From: Aradus depressus
Lineage: Eukaryota > Arthropoda > Insecta > Hemiptera > Aradidae
NCBI GenBank assembly: GCA_963662175.1
Contig: OY759221.1
Span: 24,105,027 to 24,169,026 of the forward strand
Length of the DNA stretch: 64,000 nt
Direction of reading: 5' to 3'
Part shown: positions 30,192 through 40,544 of the stretch, one piece after another
Layout of the letters: every line of letters begins with the position of its first letter
Position numbering within the stretch: position 1 is the stretch's first letter
The notes under the pieces: model-generated
The model's input: the letters and a program-made list of their open reading frames with translations, nothing else
Databases searched by the model: none
Told to the model about the DNA's origin: nothing
Translations under genes and position numbers: made by a program

Positions 30192-30867
30192 ATAATAAAA
30201 ACAATATAGTTAAGTGTTGAAGAAACGTAAAAAAACTAACTTGTAGATGATTAGTCTTCAATCCACTAGTAGGTCTCGAGGCCATTGCCGCCTCAGCCTC
30301 CGAACATGAACATTAGGAAGGGTTCTTGTGGCAAGTCTGCGGACTAAGGGTTAGGGTTAAAGAAAAGGTTCGAATGGAATTTTCTGTAGCGGGATTTAAT
30401 TACATGCCTTACAAAAGTTTTCTTACCCTTAGATAAAAATCTCTGAGCTACCGGCATCCTCCATTCTGATAGATAGGCATCGACGCTAACCACTGAGGTC
30501 CCGAATTATTCCTAACTTGACCTGTTGATTATTTTCACTATTATTGTTATTAATAACTGCAGTATGGTTATTCTTAGTTGTCTTTATTATTGATCTGATT
30601 GATTGATTAAGACTTAAGCCAATGATTTATTTAAAATTTCAAGAAAAGCATGAACACTTTCTGAAAAAAATTAATTTTCGTTGAAATTTGATGAAAAAAC
30701 AAAATAAAACACTTCGGTTGTCTCTCATAAATATGATTATGAACATGAAAAAGTTGAAAGCTTTTTGTAATTTTTCATACTGAGCAGATTTATGTATCCT
30801 TGGCGAAGGAATTTAATTTTCATTATTAGTGAAAATGTCGGACATTTCAGCGGAAGATAGAAAAAAA
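30192..30867. other. Spacer with worn tRNA-like pieces
   Basis: At 30436-30510 the minus strand reads CCTCAGTGGTTAGCGTCG and, after it, ATGCCGGTAGCTCAGAG, two partial SINE heads. The rest is unrecognised. Confidence 0.35.
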
Positions 30868-31010
30868 AATGTCGGTAAATCAACGGCAATGCACTTCCCC
30901 AGCACGAATTAATCAATTACGTTTTCGCTCTCTCTTGAACGTTGTTATACTAAATTCTGTGTCCCTGCATCGGCCAGTTATTAGAGTTCTTGAAAGTTTT
31001 GAAATTGATT
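30868..31010 (-). repeat. Repeat B, terminal part
   Basis: GTCGGTAAATCAACGGCAAT, CACTTCCCCAGCACGAATTA and TTTTCGCTCTCTCTTGAAC. Confidence 0.85.
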
Positions 31011-31103
31011 TATTTAGACATTTAAGCCGATTTAAACGCACTCATTTATGGATAATCACTGACACTGCCTGATCTGAGAAGGACTCTAGGCCATTGCTCT
31101 TAA

Positions 31104-32177
31104 CCCTTAGAGGGACGGGGTGGCGCACAGGGCAGGAAATTTCATGTGAATCACATCTATTTTCCTTCTAGGAAGCCCAAACTCTTATTACCCTCCTACC
31201 AACTCCCCATCCCTATGTTGTGTTAATTGTCCTCGATCAGGATTCAGTTGTCATAGTTTTATCCTCGCTCTGTGTTTGAAAAGTCACTGTTGGCGCATTC
31301 CGTGCACCGCCCGTCCCGGTATGTCTCGCCGCGATATTGTGTCCCCTTCTCAGTATTCTATCATTTTTCAAGAACTTAGTGATGCTGATGTTGATGAGTC
31401 AAATGCTTCTGATGTTGATGAGGAAGAAATCATTGAGCAAAGTGACCACGATAGTGATTCTGAGGTTGAAGGAGAGTTTGAGGGAAAAGAAGGCAATTTA
31501 TCGGAAGAGGATAACGATTCAGGTGAGGACGATTATTTCGTTAAAGAGTTATATAAAACCCGCATTGTGAAAGGTAAAAAACTTAAGGAAATTTCTGAAT
31601 CACATAATTGGAAAAAAAGTTCCACTAAAAAGTAAGTTTTCACGAACTCTCAAAAAAAAATTTTGAAAAAAATTCTTCCACACCTGAAAAATTGTGATGA
31701 CCATGACGAGCTTTCAGCATTCCATAAAATGATAACTACAGACATGATTGATTTGATAGTCAAATATACGAATTCTCGTATTGAATATTGCAAACAAAGC
31801 GGACGTTATCAACAAAGCAGTTAACAAAACGTGAAAGAAACTGACAGAGGAGAAATAATGGCTTTTGTTGGAATTTTATATTTACTAGGACAAAAAAAGA
31901 TGTCCAAAATAGATCTGAACGAAGCATGGTCTCGTGATGGTACGGGGATCGAAAATTTCACATATTCATTTTATAATACATAAATTCAATAAATCTGAAA
32001 TACATTTTTATGCTCATTGTTTCCATTACTCATTATAAGTAGACTCATGATGAATACTTGATCTGCTAGACTACTTTATTAGCGGTGTTTGATGTTAAAA
32101 TTGTGAAAAACCGTGTGGCGCACTCAGTGCACCACCCGTCCCCTAGCGTTATGAGTTATCACCCGACCCTCTAAGAG
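31104..32177 (+). mobile_element. piggyBac-type element, internally deleted
   Basis: Flanked by TTAA at 31100-31103 and 32178-32181, the piggyBac target site. The ends are inverted: CCCTTAGAGGGACGGG on the left, and on the right the complement of CTCTTAGAGGGTCGGG. A subterminal word (TGGCGCA..GTGCACC.CCCGTCCC) occurs at about 31290-31318 and again at 32115-32142. The length of 1074 bp is less than half of a usual piggyBac element because the transposase gene is cut off. Confidence 0.9.
31321..31982 (+). pseudogene. piggyBac-like transposase, N-terminal fragment
   Basis: The Met at 31321 is preferred over 31276 because the subterminal repeat lies just before it. The first 100 residues are acidic (DEEEIIEQSDHDSDSE), as in the N-termini of piggyBac transposases. 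After a stop at 31633 and a frame change, the start of the conserved domain follows: FHKMITTDMIDLIVKYTNSR, then EIMAFVGILYLLGQKKMSK and EAWSRDGTGI. A TAA at about 31821 interrupts it. The catalytic DDD core and the C-terminal Cys-rich domain are missing. Not functional. Confidence 0.88.
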
Positions 32178-32364
32178 TTAAGGCGTCGTTCGGAAAGTGT
32201 GACAGAAGAGAGGGTACGTCGGACTAGAGGATTAATGTGGGTACTGAAGGTGGAAAATAATTGTTCGTACCTGGATTTAGCTAATTCAATGACAAACTAC
32301 TAAAATAATTTGCAAGAAAAAGGTAATTTAAAATGTTTCAAATGTTGACAAATAAGAATTTAAA

Positions 32365-32560
32365 AAAATAATAAATGTATATAAAACTATTTTTTTTTAA
32401 ATTAGCAATTTAATAGTTTTATATACGTTTACTTTATTTTTTAAATCTTATTATTTATATTTATTTAAAACAAAATTAAATTATGTTGTTTTTAAAAGTG
32501 ATTTTACCAGACTCTCTCATAATGAGGACAACCTTGAAAGCCGGTTTTCAAAAAAAGAAA
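32365..32560 (+). repeat. Worn hairpin-tail repeat
   Basis: An inverted stretch (ATGTATATAAAACTATTTTT against TTAATAGTTTTATATACGTT) is followed by a degraded module (ATAATGAGGACAACCTTGAA, AGCCGGTTTTC) related to 16035-16283 and 39065-39420. Confidence 0.5.
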
Positions 32561-33619
32561 AGATCTGATAGACAATCATCTGCTAAAATCTGGGTTGTCC
32601 CGGAACATATATGAGGTACTAGGGAACAGAACTGAAACCATAGATAAGCTGATGGCTTTACTAAAGGATGCAGATATCCTTAATGAAATTTAGAACAATG
32701 TTGGGACTGGGAAATAGTCGAAGGTGTGGTGAATGTTTGTGTGTGAGGAAGTATAACGAGAGTCTGATGCGTCCTCTGGCTCTGGCGGTGCGTCGAGGCT
32801 TAGCGTTGACTCCCCGCTCTCGGGGCGAGTTTGTCCATGGATGGCTGGTATTTGGAATTTTTTCCCATGGAAATATCTATATACTGACCTATAGGTCAGT
32901 CTGAATAATTTGTAAAGTTCTATTCACTAATGTAGCCTTGGGGTCGAGGCTCTGCCAGGTTACGTGTGTGTATGTTTTGCTGTACGTTGAAAGGATGTTG
33001 ATTTGTAACACTGTACACGTTAATCTGGTTCCTTCATAGTATGAATATTCTGCGGAACTTTCCCACCAAGTTCTCTGGCGCTTATAACCTGAGTAGTTGA
33101 GCGCCTAACATAACATTCTTCTTCTTCTGCTAAAATCATTAGTGGCAATATTATTATCTGCTGTCGTGGTAACTATGTTTCTTTGTAAATAAATAAATAC
33201 TATTTTCTAGGAAGTGTCAGTGCTGGCTGACTTCTCCTATCATGTCATGTTACATATACTAATTCATGTATACAGTTTTCATATTTTCTCATTATATAAA
33301 TTGCAAATAAATAAATAAATATATAATATATATATTTAAAGTTGTACAAAACGAGACGGCTACTTGCTGCATATCTGGCATGTTCAGCATACTGAACATT
33401 CCCGAACCCTGAAATTCTCCACCTATTCTCCTCCACATGTCCAATGTAATTTCAGATATCTGAATTCCCACCGTTCCAAGCACCAATGGCCCATACCTGG
33501 TTTTCTCCAGTCCCATATAGGCTCTTCCAACTAAAGTGTTTCGTAGATTTCGTATACCAAATTTCATTCATTCCATTCTATTTCTTATTTTTCCTTATTT
33601 ATACATATAACATTGTAAT
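32561..33619. other. No recognised gene
   Basis: Contains an 18-bp perfect palindrome ACTGACCTATAGGTCAGT at 32883-32900, and a 91-codon minus frame (33292-33567) without a motif I recognise. Its position upstream of an AATA-rich tail on the minus strand would suit a LINE end. Confidence 0.35.
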
Positions 33620-33830
33620 CGTACAAAAATCTGAGATCATGTTTTGAGCATAATTATATGTTTTGACCCATTTTTCACGATGAAAACTGTAACTCAGAAA
33701 CTATTGTAGCTATGAACTTGACATTTGACATGAAGATGAGACATGTGCTAACTTAGTTCTGATTATATTTTGACCGAAATCGGACGAACATTGAGACAAC
33801 TTCATTTTTACAAGATTCCGCTTTAATTGA
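33620..33830 (+). repeat. Repeat C fragment
   Basis: AACTCAGAAACTATTGTAGC, GAACTTGACATTTGACATGA and TGATTATATTTTGACCGAAA in family order. Confidence 0.75.
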
Positions 33831-33918
33831 TGATAATAAGATCTCTTTAAATGAAAAAACTATAAGGCATATTTTATATGTAATATTTTTATTAACTGCT
33901 GATATGAACTCATTACTT

Positions 33919-34390
33919 TCATATAAAAAGTATCGCCGGTATGAAATGAATTTGAGAGGGGAGGGGGAGTGATCTGTAAAAACGTGGTTGGTATAACCTT
34001 TTATTATTCTTTATTGTTTTGGGTGCACCTTGCACTTGTGCAACATCACCCGTCCGACTTTGTAGAGGAAGCTCGGGATCTGAGTAGTGCTTAAGTGAGG
34101 CTATGACGAGCCGGTGACCAACAAGTGGCGATCGGTGGTCGCCACAGTCCGTCACACCACTTTTTTTTAGACCAGAAGCCGACAGATAGTCCGGAACTCT
34201 AGATAGTCCGGTCTCCGTCACCAGCTGCAGCAGATCCAGTCCCAGGTATGATCCGGTCCCGCGTATCAACTCCACCCTGGCCTGGTCATACTGCCGGCAA
34301 TCAAGTACTACATGTTCTGCAGTCTCGATGCTCCCACATGAACAGTTTGGGTTGTTCTTCCTCCTTAGGAAGGTGTATATAAGAAAGTCC
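33919..34390 (-). pseudogene. LINE C-terminal fragment (post-RNase H zinc motif)
   Basis: The minus frame reads FLIYTFLRRKNNPNCSCGSI, then ETAEHVVLDCRQYDQARVEL. The C-x-C...H-x4-C arrangement is the zinc-knuckle-like motif at the very end of ORF2 in I/R1/jockey-related LINEs, just after RNase H. The 5' side stops at the junction with the SINE inserted at 34391. The first four residues of the longest frame come from the SINE. Downstream of the stop lies a 3' UTR of uncertain length. Confidence 0.82.
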
Positions 34391-34706
34391 AACGTGGTAT
34401 GCATGCTTGCCTACTGAGCTCTAGGTCGCGGGTTCGAGACCCGGCCGAGGCCCTTAGTTTATTTTATCTGGGAGGTAAAATAAAATTAAACGCGCCGTCC
34501 TTCGGACGGTCCCGAGCCTGTACGATGTTAGGTACTCGTTAAAGACCCCTACCCTTGGTGAATAAACATTTAAACTAGGCAACATTTAGGACTCCCACAG
34601 TAGAGTCGGGCTCATGTCCACCAGAGTGACAAAAGAGCGCTCTGGTAGTAGGCGATATGAACTTGTAGTTAAAAGCCGTAACATGAGTCATAATAACTAA
34701 ATATAA
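34391..34706 (+). repeat. SINE1 copy with 10-bp target duplication
   Basis: AAGAAAGTCC at 34381-34390 recurs at 34707-34716. The copy lacks the first bases of the head (starts GTGGTATGCATGCTTGCC), has box B GGGTTCGAGACCC, a complete body and the tail CATGAGTCATAATAACTAAATAT. It sits at the end of the LINE fragment on the left. Confidence 0.9.
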
Positions 34707-34716
34707 AAGAAAGTCC

Positions 34717-35440
34717 TGTTATTTTTTATATTTGTTTTATTTTTCTATGGGATTTTATCACACTAAAACGTTGGAGGTAGTCGAAGAAATCATAAGAGCA
34801 GTTTACGAACTTGAAACGACAGGAATATCCAAAAACGTTTTCATCTGAAAATATTCAAAACAATTATAATATGTCCCTAGTTTTTTTATTTATTTATTAC
34901 GTTTCCACAATATGTTCGCGTATTGTGTGCCCTGTGTATGTTGGTCCCTACAGCAGCCCTGTATCTTTAATAAAGTCCAAGAGATTCTGCTGTAGATTCT
35001 CTCCATAGCCTGCCACAGTTCTGTTTTGGCTGTTACTAAAGTATAAGAAAATAAAAGCGTCCGTTTATTCCCAATGCTGTGGAATGGCAATATAGTCAAT
35101 ATGCTGAATAAATTATTGTCTTTTATAATTTATTCGTGAAAAATAAATAAGTACGTCATTTAGAGTATAACCAACTTGTAAAGATTCATTTTCTGAATAA
35201 ATTACTCAATAACATTACGGGGAACCCCAATTACAAACGAAAAGTGCTAACCACAAATCAGGAAAACTCATTCTCTCCCAAAATAATAGCTACGTCTCTC
35301 CATCGATTATCCAGACCTTGGCCCCCATTTGTCAGAGGCTCGACCTGAAATTGGAAGAACCCTCCTATAAACCGTTACTTTCCCCGTTTCACCGAATTAA
35401 TGACAATTCTTATCAGTTTTCATAGAACTAACGATCACTT

Positions 35441-35445
<5 letters not shown>
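34717..35445 (-). other. Possible LINE 3' end (34880-35099), otherwise unrecognised
   Basis: The minus strand 35099-34890 is open and followed by GGAAACGTAATAAATAAATA, a LINE-like tail, but no motif confirms it. 35100-35445 has no recognised feature. Confidence 0.3.

Positions 35446-35472
<27 letters not shown>
35446..35472 (+). repeat. Run of 27 A
   Basis: A pure A tract. It could be the tail of a retroposed copy whose body (35280-35445, CGATCACTTTTTGT at its end) I do not recognise. Confidence 0.8.
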
Positions 35473-35479
35473 GTGTATT

Positions 35480-35515
35480 TATGTGATTCATGCCCGGGCT
35501 TTAACTATGTAGCCT
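35480..35515 (-). repeat. SINE1 tail fragment
   Basis: GTGATTCATGCCCGGGCTTT and AACTATGTAG only. Confidence 0.65.
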
Positions 35516-35654
35516 CATGGTTTCCACAAAGAGGGGGAGAGGGCTTTAGCCTGGGGACCTGGGTTAAGAGCCTGGCGCGTCGGGTCAACCAGCTTATTAC
35601 TAGGTATTATGCAGAATAAGTACATTGAACATTTGAACAGAAGACAAAATATGA

Positions 35655-36247
35655 TTTAATATAATACAGTTGGACAACCCACATCAGACTGAAACGCAGA
35701 GACCTCAAAAAACGATTTGGAGAATTGAAATCAATTATCGGATGACGATGATTAAGAACAAACGTTACATCTACAACACAATACAACCCATCTGGACTTA
35801 GGTTAGGTTAGGTTTTATGACTCATGCCCGGGCTTTAACTACGAGGTCATATCGCCTACTACCAGAGCGCTCTTTCGTCACTCTGGTGGACATGAGCCCG
35901 ACTCTACTGTGGGAGTCCTAAATTTTGCCTACCCTAAATTTTTATTCACCTAGGGTAGGGGTCTTTAACGAGTACCTGACATCGTACAGCCTCGGGACCA
36001 TCGCTTAACGTCCCATCCGAAGGACGACGTGCTTAAGTTTATTTTACCTCCCAAATAAAATAAACTAAAAGGCCTCGGTCGGGTTTCGAACCCACGATCT
36101 TGAGCTCAGAAGGCAAGCCCACTGAGCTACCGGCGCCCTCATCTGGACTTATGGTATCGAGATATTGGGATCAAACCTACGTCTTACACAGTCACGACTG
36201 TCCATTATACTACGCCACATTTTACGTTTCCAATCTAACATTGCATA
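35655..36247 (+). pseudogene. Jockey-like LINE fragment split by SINE1
   Basis: The left part gives WTTHIRLKRRDLKKRFGELK (about 35670-35735), then NKRYIYNTIQPIW up to 35800. The right part after the SINE gives YGIEILGSNLRLTQSRL and ILRHILRFQSNIA (36152-36245). The SINE sits inside the well-conserved IWTYG motif, and the frame is continuous when the insert and one copy of its 12-bp duplication are disregarded. The post-catalytic part of jockey RT is all that remains. A frameshift near 35755 separates the first two blocks. At 36247 it abuts an unrelated LINE fragment. Confidence 0.85.
35801..36139 (-). repeat. SINE1, full length with CCTAA tail
   Basis: Perfect 12-bp target duplication CATCTGGACTTA at 35789-35800 and 36140-36151. 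The SINE strand starts GAGGGCGCCGGTAGCTCAGT and ends GAGTCATAAAACCTAACC plus a further TAACC-type unit, two and a half CCTAA repeats. The head, box A, box B (GGTTCGAAACCC) and body are intact. This is the best preserved copy and so probably among the youngest. Confidence 0.95.
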
Positions 36248-36560
36248 ATGATCTCGACGAGAATACTCCGCAGGATCTACGGCCCTACCCAGGAAAAGGG
36301 CGTTTGGCGCATTCCATACAACCAGGAGTTGTACGATTTCTATACCGAGCCAAAATTGGTGTATGTGGCAGCGGAGAGTAGGAGAAGAGTAGGACGACAC
36401 AGAAGTAGATGGCTAGAGACCGTGAACAGAGACGCAAGACGGTTTGGTGCTGTGGGCTGGTGGAGACTGGCCCAGGACAGAGCTGCATGGGGACATTTCC
36501 TGGAGGAGGCCAAGGCTCTTGATGGGCTGTAGCGCCCATCATGATGATGGTGACGATAAT
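36248..36560 (+). pseudogene. LINE C-terminal fragment (RRIYGP type)
   Basis: The frame reads RILRRIYGPTQEKGVWRIPY, NQELYDFYTEPKLV, then, after a missing segment, RRRVGRHRSRWLETVNRDAR and WWRLAQDRAAWGHFLEEAKA. This is the C-terminus of a widespread insect 'endonuclease-reverse transcriptase' LINE. Between EPKLV and RRRVGR the usual RLRWLGH.QRM block is deleted. The 3' end (TAGCGCCCATCATGATGATG) leads into a GATGATG simple tail typical of the family. The same family occurs at 51090-51370. Confidence 0.85.
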
Positions 36561-36825
36561 GATCTCGACAATGTCGAGTCGACATCCCATTTATACCCTC
36601 TGTTATCAGGAGACGATATCAACATTTTCACGACAAACTATTTCACTTCGCCAATCTACTTATTCATAAAATATCCACAAACACTCTCCCCATAAATCCG
36701 CCACGACGCCTGAAGCGGGCATGGCAGAGGGACCTGCTCCAGGACCTCCTCCTCTTCGATCAAGTAGTTAGTTGGATAGACAATAGACTATTTTACTAAG
36801 GTACATTGTCCCCACACAGACTGTT
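36561..36825. other. No recognised feature
   Basis: Contains CCGCCACGACGCCTGAAGCG at about 36697, which resembles a jockey-type C-terminal PPRRLK(R) coding end (ATCCGCCACGACGCCTGAAG), probably a further worn LINE piece. Confidence 0.35.
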
Positions 36826-37088
36826 TGTTTCGTTTTCGAAACCGGGCCAAGGCTCTAAGGCTTTTTATCTGAGAGGTGAAAAAAACTTGAGCATGCCGTC
36901 CTTCGGATGGGATTTTAAGTGATGGTCCCGAGCCTGCACGGTATCAGATACACTCCCTACACTAGATTAATAAAAATTTAGGACTCCCTTAACAGAATCA
37001 GTCTCATGTCCGACGAAAGAACGCTGTGGCAGTAAGCGATATGACCTCTTAGTAAAAGGCCGGGCATGAGCCACAATAACTAATTATA
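36826..37088 (+). repeat. SINE1 subfamily with altered head
   Basis: The body and tail (GGCCGGGCATGAGCCACAAT) are SINE1. The sequence before box B reads TGTCCCCACACAGACTGTTT instead of the GGTAGCTCAGTGG head, and box B is preceded by CGTTTTCGAAACC. The same altered head occurs at 55312-55490, so this is a subfamily and not random decay. Confidence 0.8.
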
Positions 37089-37924
37089 TGGATGTTTTGG
37101 AGACTCGCCATTCGTTTCTCTGGTGACGTTTCCCAGGTACTTGAAGCTGAAGTGTTCCATGTCATCAGCCCCCCACTTAAATTATTAATAGTTGAACCAA
37201 TGGCTCAGAAGTTATAAGGAAATAAACAATTAAATTGTTTATAACAATTGATCGCGCTAGAATTTTTCAATCCTGATAATTTTGGCTCAATATACATCTA
37301 ATTCTCAATGTTCATGATTTTTTTCAGATTTTTCTGAGCGATCCTTTTGGTGATAAGGGTGGGGAACTGCAATTTTTAAGCGTTTTCCCCAAAAAATATT
37401 TTTAAAATAATATATATTGTTGAATTCGTGCTTCAATAAGCTTTCATTTGACACCCAACTCGATGCCCGTGAAAACCATGTTCAAAACTCAACATCGTGC
37501 TAAATTTCAAATTTTTACGTCGAATAGTTTAAGAGAAAATCGTGTGACAGACGGACGGACTCCGAAGTGATTCCTTAAGTGTTCCGTTTTGCTAATTTTG
37601 ACACGGAACACTAAAAAAGTTTATAACATAACTTAAAATAGTGGTTAGAGAATGAAGATGATCTTGGTGGTGAATAGTTTGAGTTATTGGCTACTATTCC
37701 GAGAGGAGCCTTGGTGGTTAATGATTAGCGTGACTGATTAGATGGCGGTAAAGTACTTAGTTTGATTGGTTACTAACTCAAGACAAGCTGATATAATTTT
37801 GATGGAACACTCTGATATAAGCAAGGACCAAATAATAAGTTCCTCCCACAGAAGGCTGCTTGAATCTGCAATGTTAGAGACTCAAGCATGCCTAAAGCCC
37901 CCAGGCCTTCCCTTCCACCAAGGT
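37089..37924. other. Unclassified repeat-like stretch
   Basis: 37100-37620 ends in GACAGACGGACGGACTCCGA and a 10-bp hairpin (AGTGTTCCGT at 37578-37587 against 37603-37612). This kind of ending is common in insect interspersed repeats. 37621-37924 has a short frame without motif. Confidence 0.4.
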
Positions 37925-38362
37925 TTAACCGTTTGCGCAAATATTCAATACTTGACTTGCACAAGGCAAATAAGTCCTTATACTAAATTTTGTATCCATA
38001 AGCTCATTACATCGGAAGTTATTAGGGTTTTTGAATTGAGCCCTCATTGGGTTTTGACTTCAAATATGAAATTTCATGTCAAATACGTTCATTACAAGTT
38101 ATTGGGGTTTTTCAGTTGAGTCCCTCAGAACCTCTTTTTCCTTCTGCCGATTCCTCTGAAAATTAATAAGTGGTGTCCTTATGGAGTTTTCAATTCACAT
38201 ATGAAATTTTGTGTCGATATATTCATTAAAACTGGAGTTATCGTGTGCACAGTAGTACATACACTCTCAGATACACAGAAAGTTCTTTTTAATTTTTGGA
38301 ACCTGACGATCGGAAAACATGAAATTTTGTTGAAAATTCTGCATCGAATTTCTAATTTTATT
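37925..38362 (-). repeat. Repeat B, long copy
   Basis: Two internal units (ATTACATCGGAAGTTATTAG and CATTACAAGTTATTGGGGTT), then GTGTCGATATATTCATTAAA, GGAGTTATCGTGTGCACAG and ATCGGAAAACATGAAATTTT. The CCCAGCTATACG end is replaced by AT-rich DNA. Confidence 0.85.
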
Positions 38363-38599
38363 TTTTTATTATTTTTTATTAATAAAAAAAATATATAATA
38401 AAAAATGTAATAACAAGACAGATAAGCATAAAATAAAAATAGTAATAAAATGGAGCAATAAACAAGAAACAACACTATAATAATAAAAAAAAATCACATG
38501 CATGAGAAAGAAAAACATAGAACAACAGATGTAACGTTAAAGGGCTTTTTTAAAGATATTATTTAATAATTAATTTGTTCTACAAGAAATTGTCTATAT

Positions 38600-38880
38600 T
38601 TGGTAGGAACCCGTACGAACAGAAAGAGTGAGTACCAATCCTTCTTATTGAGTATCAGGATGGACATCTCCAGAAGCTCATGCTGGTCCGGTGCGCGTTC
38701 CTCTGTTATGTTGACTCAACCATATTGGTCATGGGTGCTTAGATACGTCTACTACTTGGATACAGTAAAAGGGGTCCCCGAGGAGCCCAGGACCCGGGGG
38801 CACCCAGTGAGCGTCCCAACCAGACCAGGGGACAAGGAACGGCGAAACCGGGCTGGAGAAGCAAGCAAGGCCTGATAAAG
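38600..38880 (+). other. GC-rich patch with 91-codon frame
   Basis: The sequence 38765-38880 is rich in G and C (CCCAGGACCCGGGGGCACCC, GGGGACAAGGAACGGC), unlike everything around it. The plus frame 38600-38875 ends EEPRTRGHPVSVPTRPGDKE and RRNRAGEAS. I do not recognise it. No splice site of quality flanks it. Confidence 0.35.
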
Positions 38881-38944
38881 AGTAGCCGTCAATTGAAGTA
38901 ACTTATCATTATACAGAGAAATGAATTTAATATTTCTTGATATT

Positions 38945-39905
38945 CCAGTAGTGGTATAGATCTTCTGAATATTTGAGGGAAAATTAACTTTTTTGGACTA
39001 TTTAGGTCTACTATATTTTATTTATTTCATTATTCTGACATTTCAGCTTCTAAAGTAGCTCAGTTCTTAGAAGTAGCTAGCCGGCTTTCGAGGTTTCCCT
39101 CATATCAGACAGTCTGATAAAATTTTTTTAAAAAATTAAAAAAATTTCAATGAAAACTAGATAATTTTATAATAAAAATAAATAAATAAAACAATTTAAA
39201 AACTCAGTTGTGACTCAGATGGCGGACAGGAATAACTCGTCTGTCCCCATCCATAATATTTTAAATTGTTAAAGTTTTTAGATTGTTTTATTTATTTATT
39301 TTTATTATAAAATTATTTGGTTTTCAATCCAAAATTTAAAAAAAAAAAAAAATTAATTTTTATCAGACTGCCTGATGTTGAGGGAAACCTCGAAAGCCGG
39401 CTAGCTACTTCTAATAAAAATCTGTGAGAGGTCATACTACATTTTATTTGAAAACCTGTGAAATAATCACTACTCACTACATCAGCCATCTTCATATTTC
39501 AGCTTCTATGAGCCATTTTCATACATCACTGGAACAATTTAACAATAATTATAATTTCTTTATCTACTATTTCTTTTTTAGATGGGTTATTGGGCCTCCC
39601 ATAATTGTTATTCACGTCAAAATGATGAAATAAATAAAATATAGTAGACCTAAAGAGGCCAAAAAAATTAATTTTCCCTCAAATATTCACAAGATCTAAA
39701 CCACTACTGGAAAATGAATAACAATTATGGGAGGCCCAATAACCCATCTAAGAAAGGAACATCAGATAAAGAAACTATAATTATTGTTAAATTGTTCCAG
39801 TGATGTATGAAAATGGCTCATAGATCCGAAACGTCAGAATGATGAAATAAATAAAATATAGTAGACCTAAAGAGGCCAACAAAATTAATATTTCTTATTT
39901 ATATT
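38945..39905. repeat. Nested inverted-repeat complex
   Basis: Three layers: 38945-39050 is the complement of 39618-39720 (with a third copy at 39838-39900, ATGATGAAATAAATAAAATA). 39065-39190 is the complement of about 39275-39420 (CTCGAAAGCCGGCTAGC with a CTGATG stem). 39505-39610 is the complement of 39715-39835 (GGGAGGCCCAATAACCCATC). The ends carry GAAACGTCAGAATGATG and AAATAAATAAAA tails. It looks like repeated insertion of the same hairpin-tail element in alternating orientation. Confidence 0.75.
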
Positions 39906-40287
39906 TCTCAACTTAGAAGTTTGTACTTAGACTGTTTATCATTATCACAGGCAGGACATGAACTGGAACTATTCGATTGGGGACCAGACTAATGACAGAT
40001 TCAGGTGTAGGAATCCTAGGTTGCTCTTTTTGACTTATTGATGTGAACCAAGGGAGTGCCATACTAAATGGAAAACAGTGTTTGGTGAGATCCCTGGGGT
40101 GTCTGTCTGTCTAGGTCCACCCCTACCCATCCTCAACCATTAACATTACTATAGACATTATTTGTTTCTAGCCCTCTAATAATGTTTTATAGATGTACCC
40201 TCTTCCGCTATGTGTGTTAACTGATCGGTATAACACCATAAGTACATTTATGGCAAAGAATAAAATGATATAGGTACAATAGAAAAA
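39906..40287. other. No recognised feature
   Basis: No family match and no frame of note. Confidence 0.45.
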
Positions 40288-40506
40288 AAATAATTCGAAG
40301 GTGAATCACCGACAATGTACACAGACCTTTTCGCTCCCCATCTAAAACCAGTCGATCGTTTGCGCAAATAGTCAATAGCTCATTTACATAACGGCACCTA
40401 AATCCAATTTTATGTCGATAAATTCATTATATGGGCAGCTATTTGGGTTTAAGAGTTAAGCTTCCCCTCCGATCTCCCTTCCCTTAAACAGATTCCGCTA
40501 AAAAAA
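40288..40506 (-). repeat. Repeat B, terminal half
   Basis: Starts AAGGTGAATCACCGACAATG (palindrome core GGTGAATCACC), then ACCAGTCGATCGTTTGCGCA and TTATATGGGCAGCTATTTGG. Confidence 0.85.
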
Positions 40507-40544
40507 TACACACATTTAAATTATTAATATTAAAAAATTAATTA

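Noticed and set aside
30340..30362. Vertebrate-type telomere repeat (TTAGGG)n
   Set aside because: Only about two units (AAGGGTTAGGGTTAA), expected by chance at this length.
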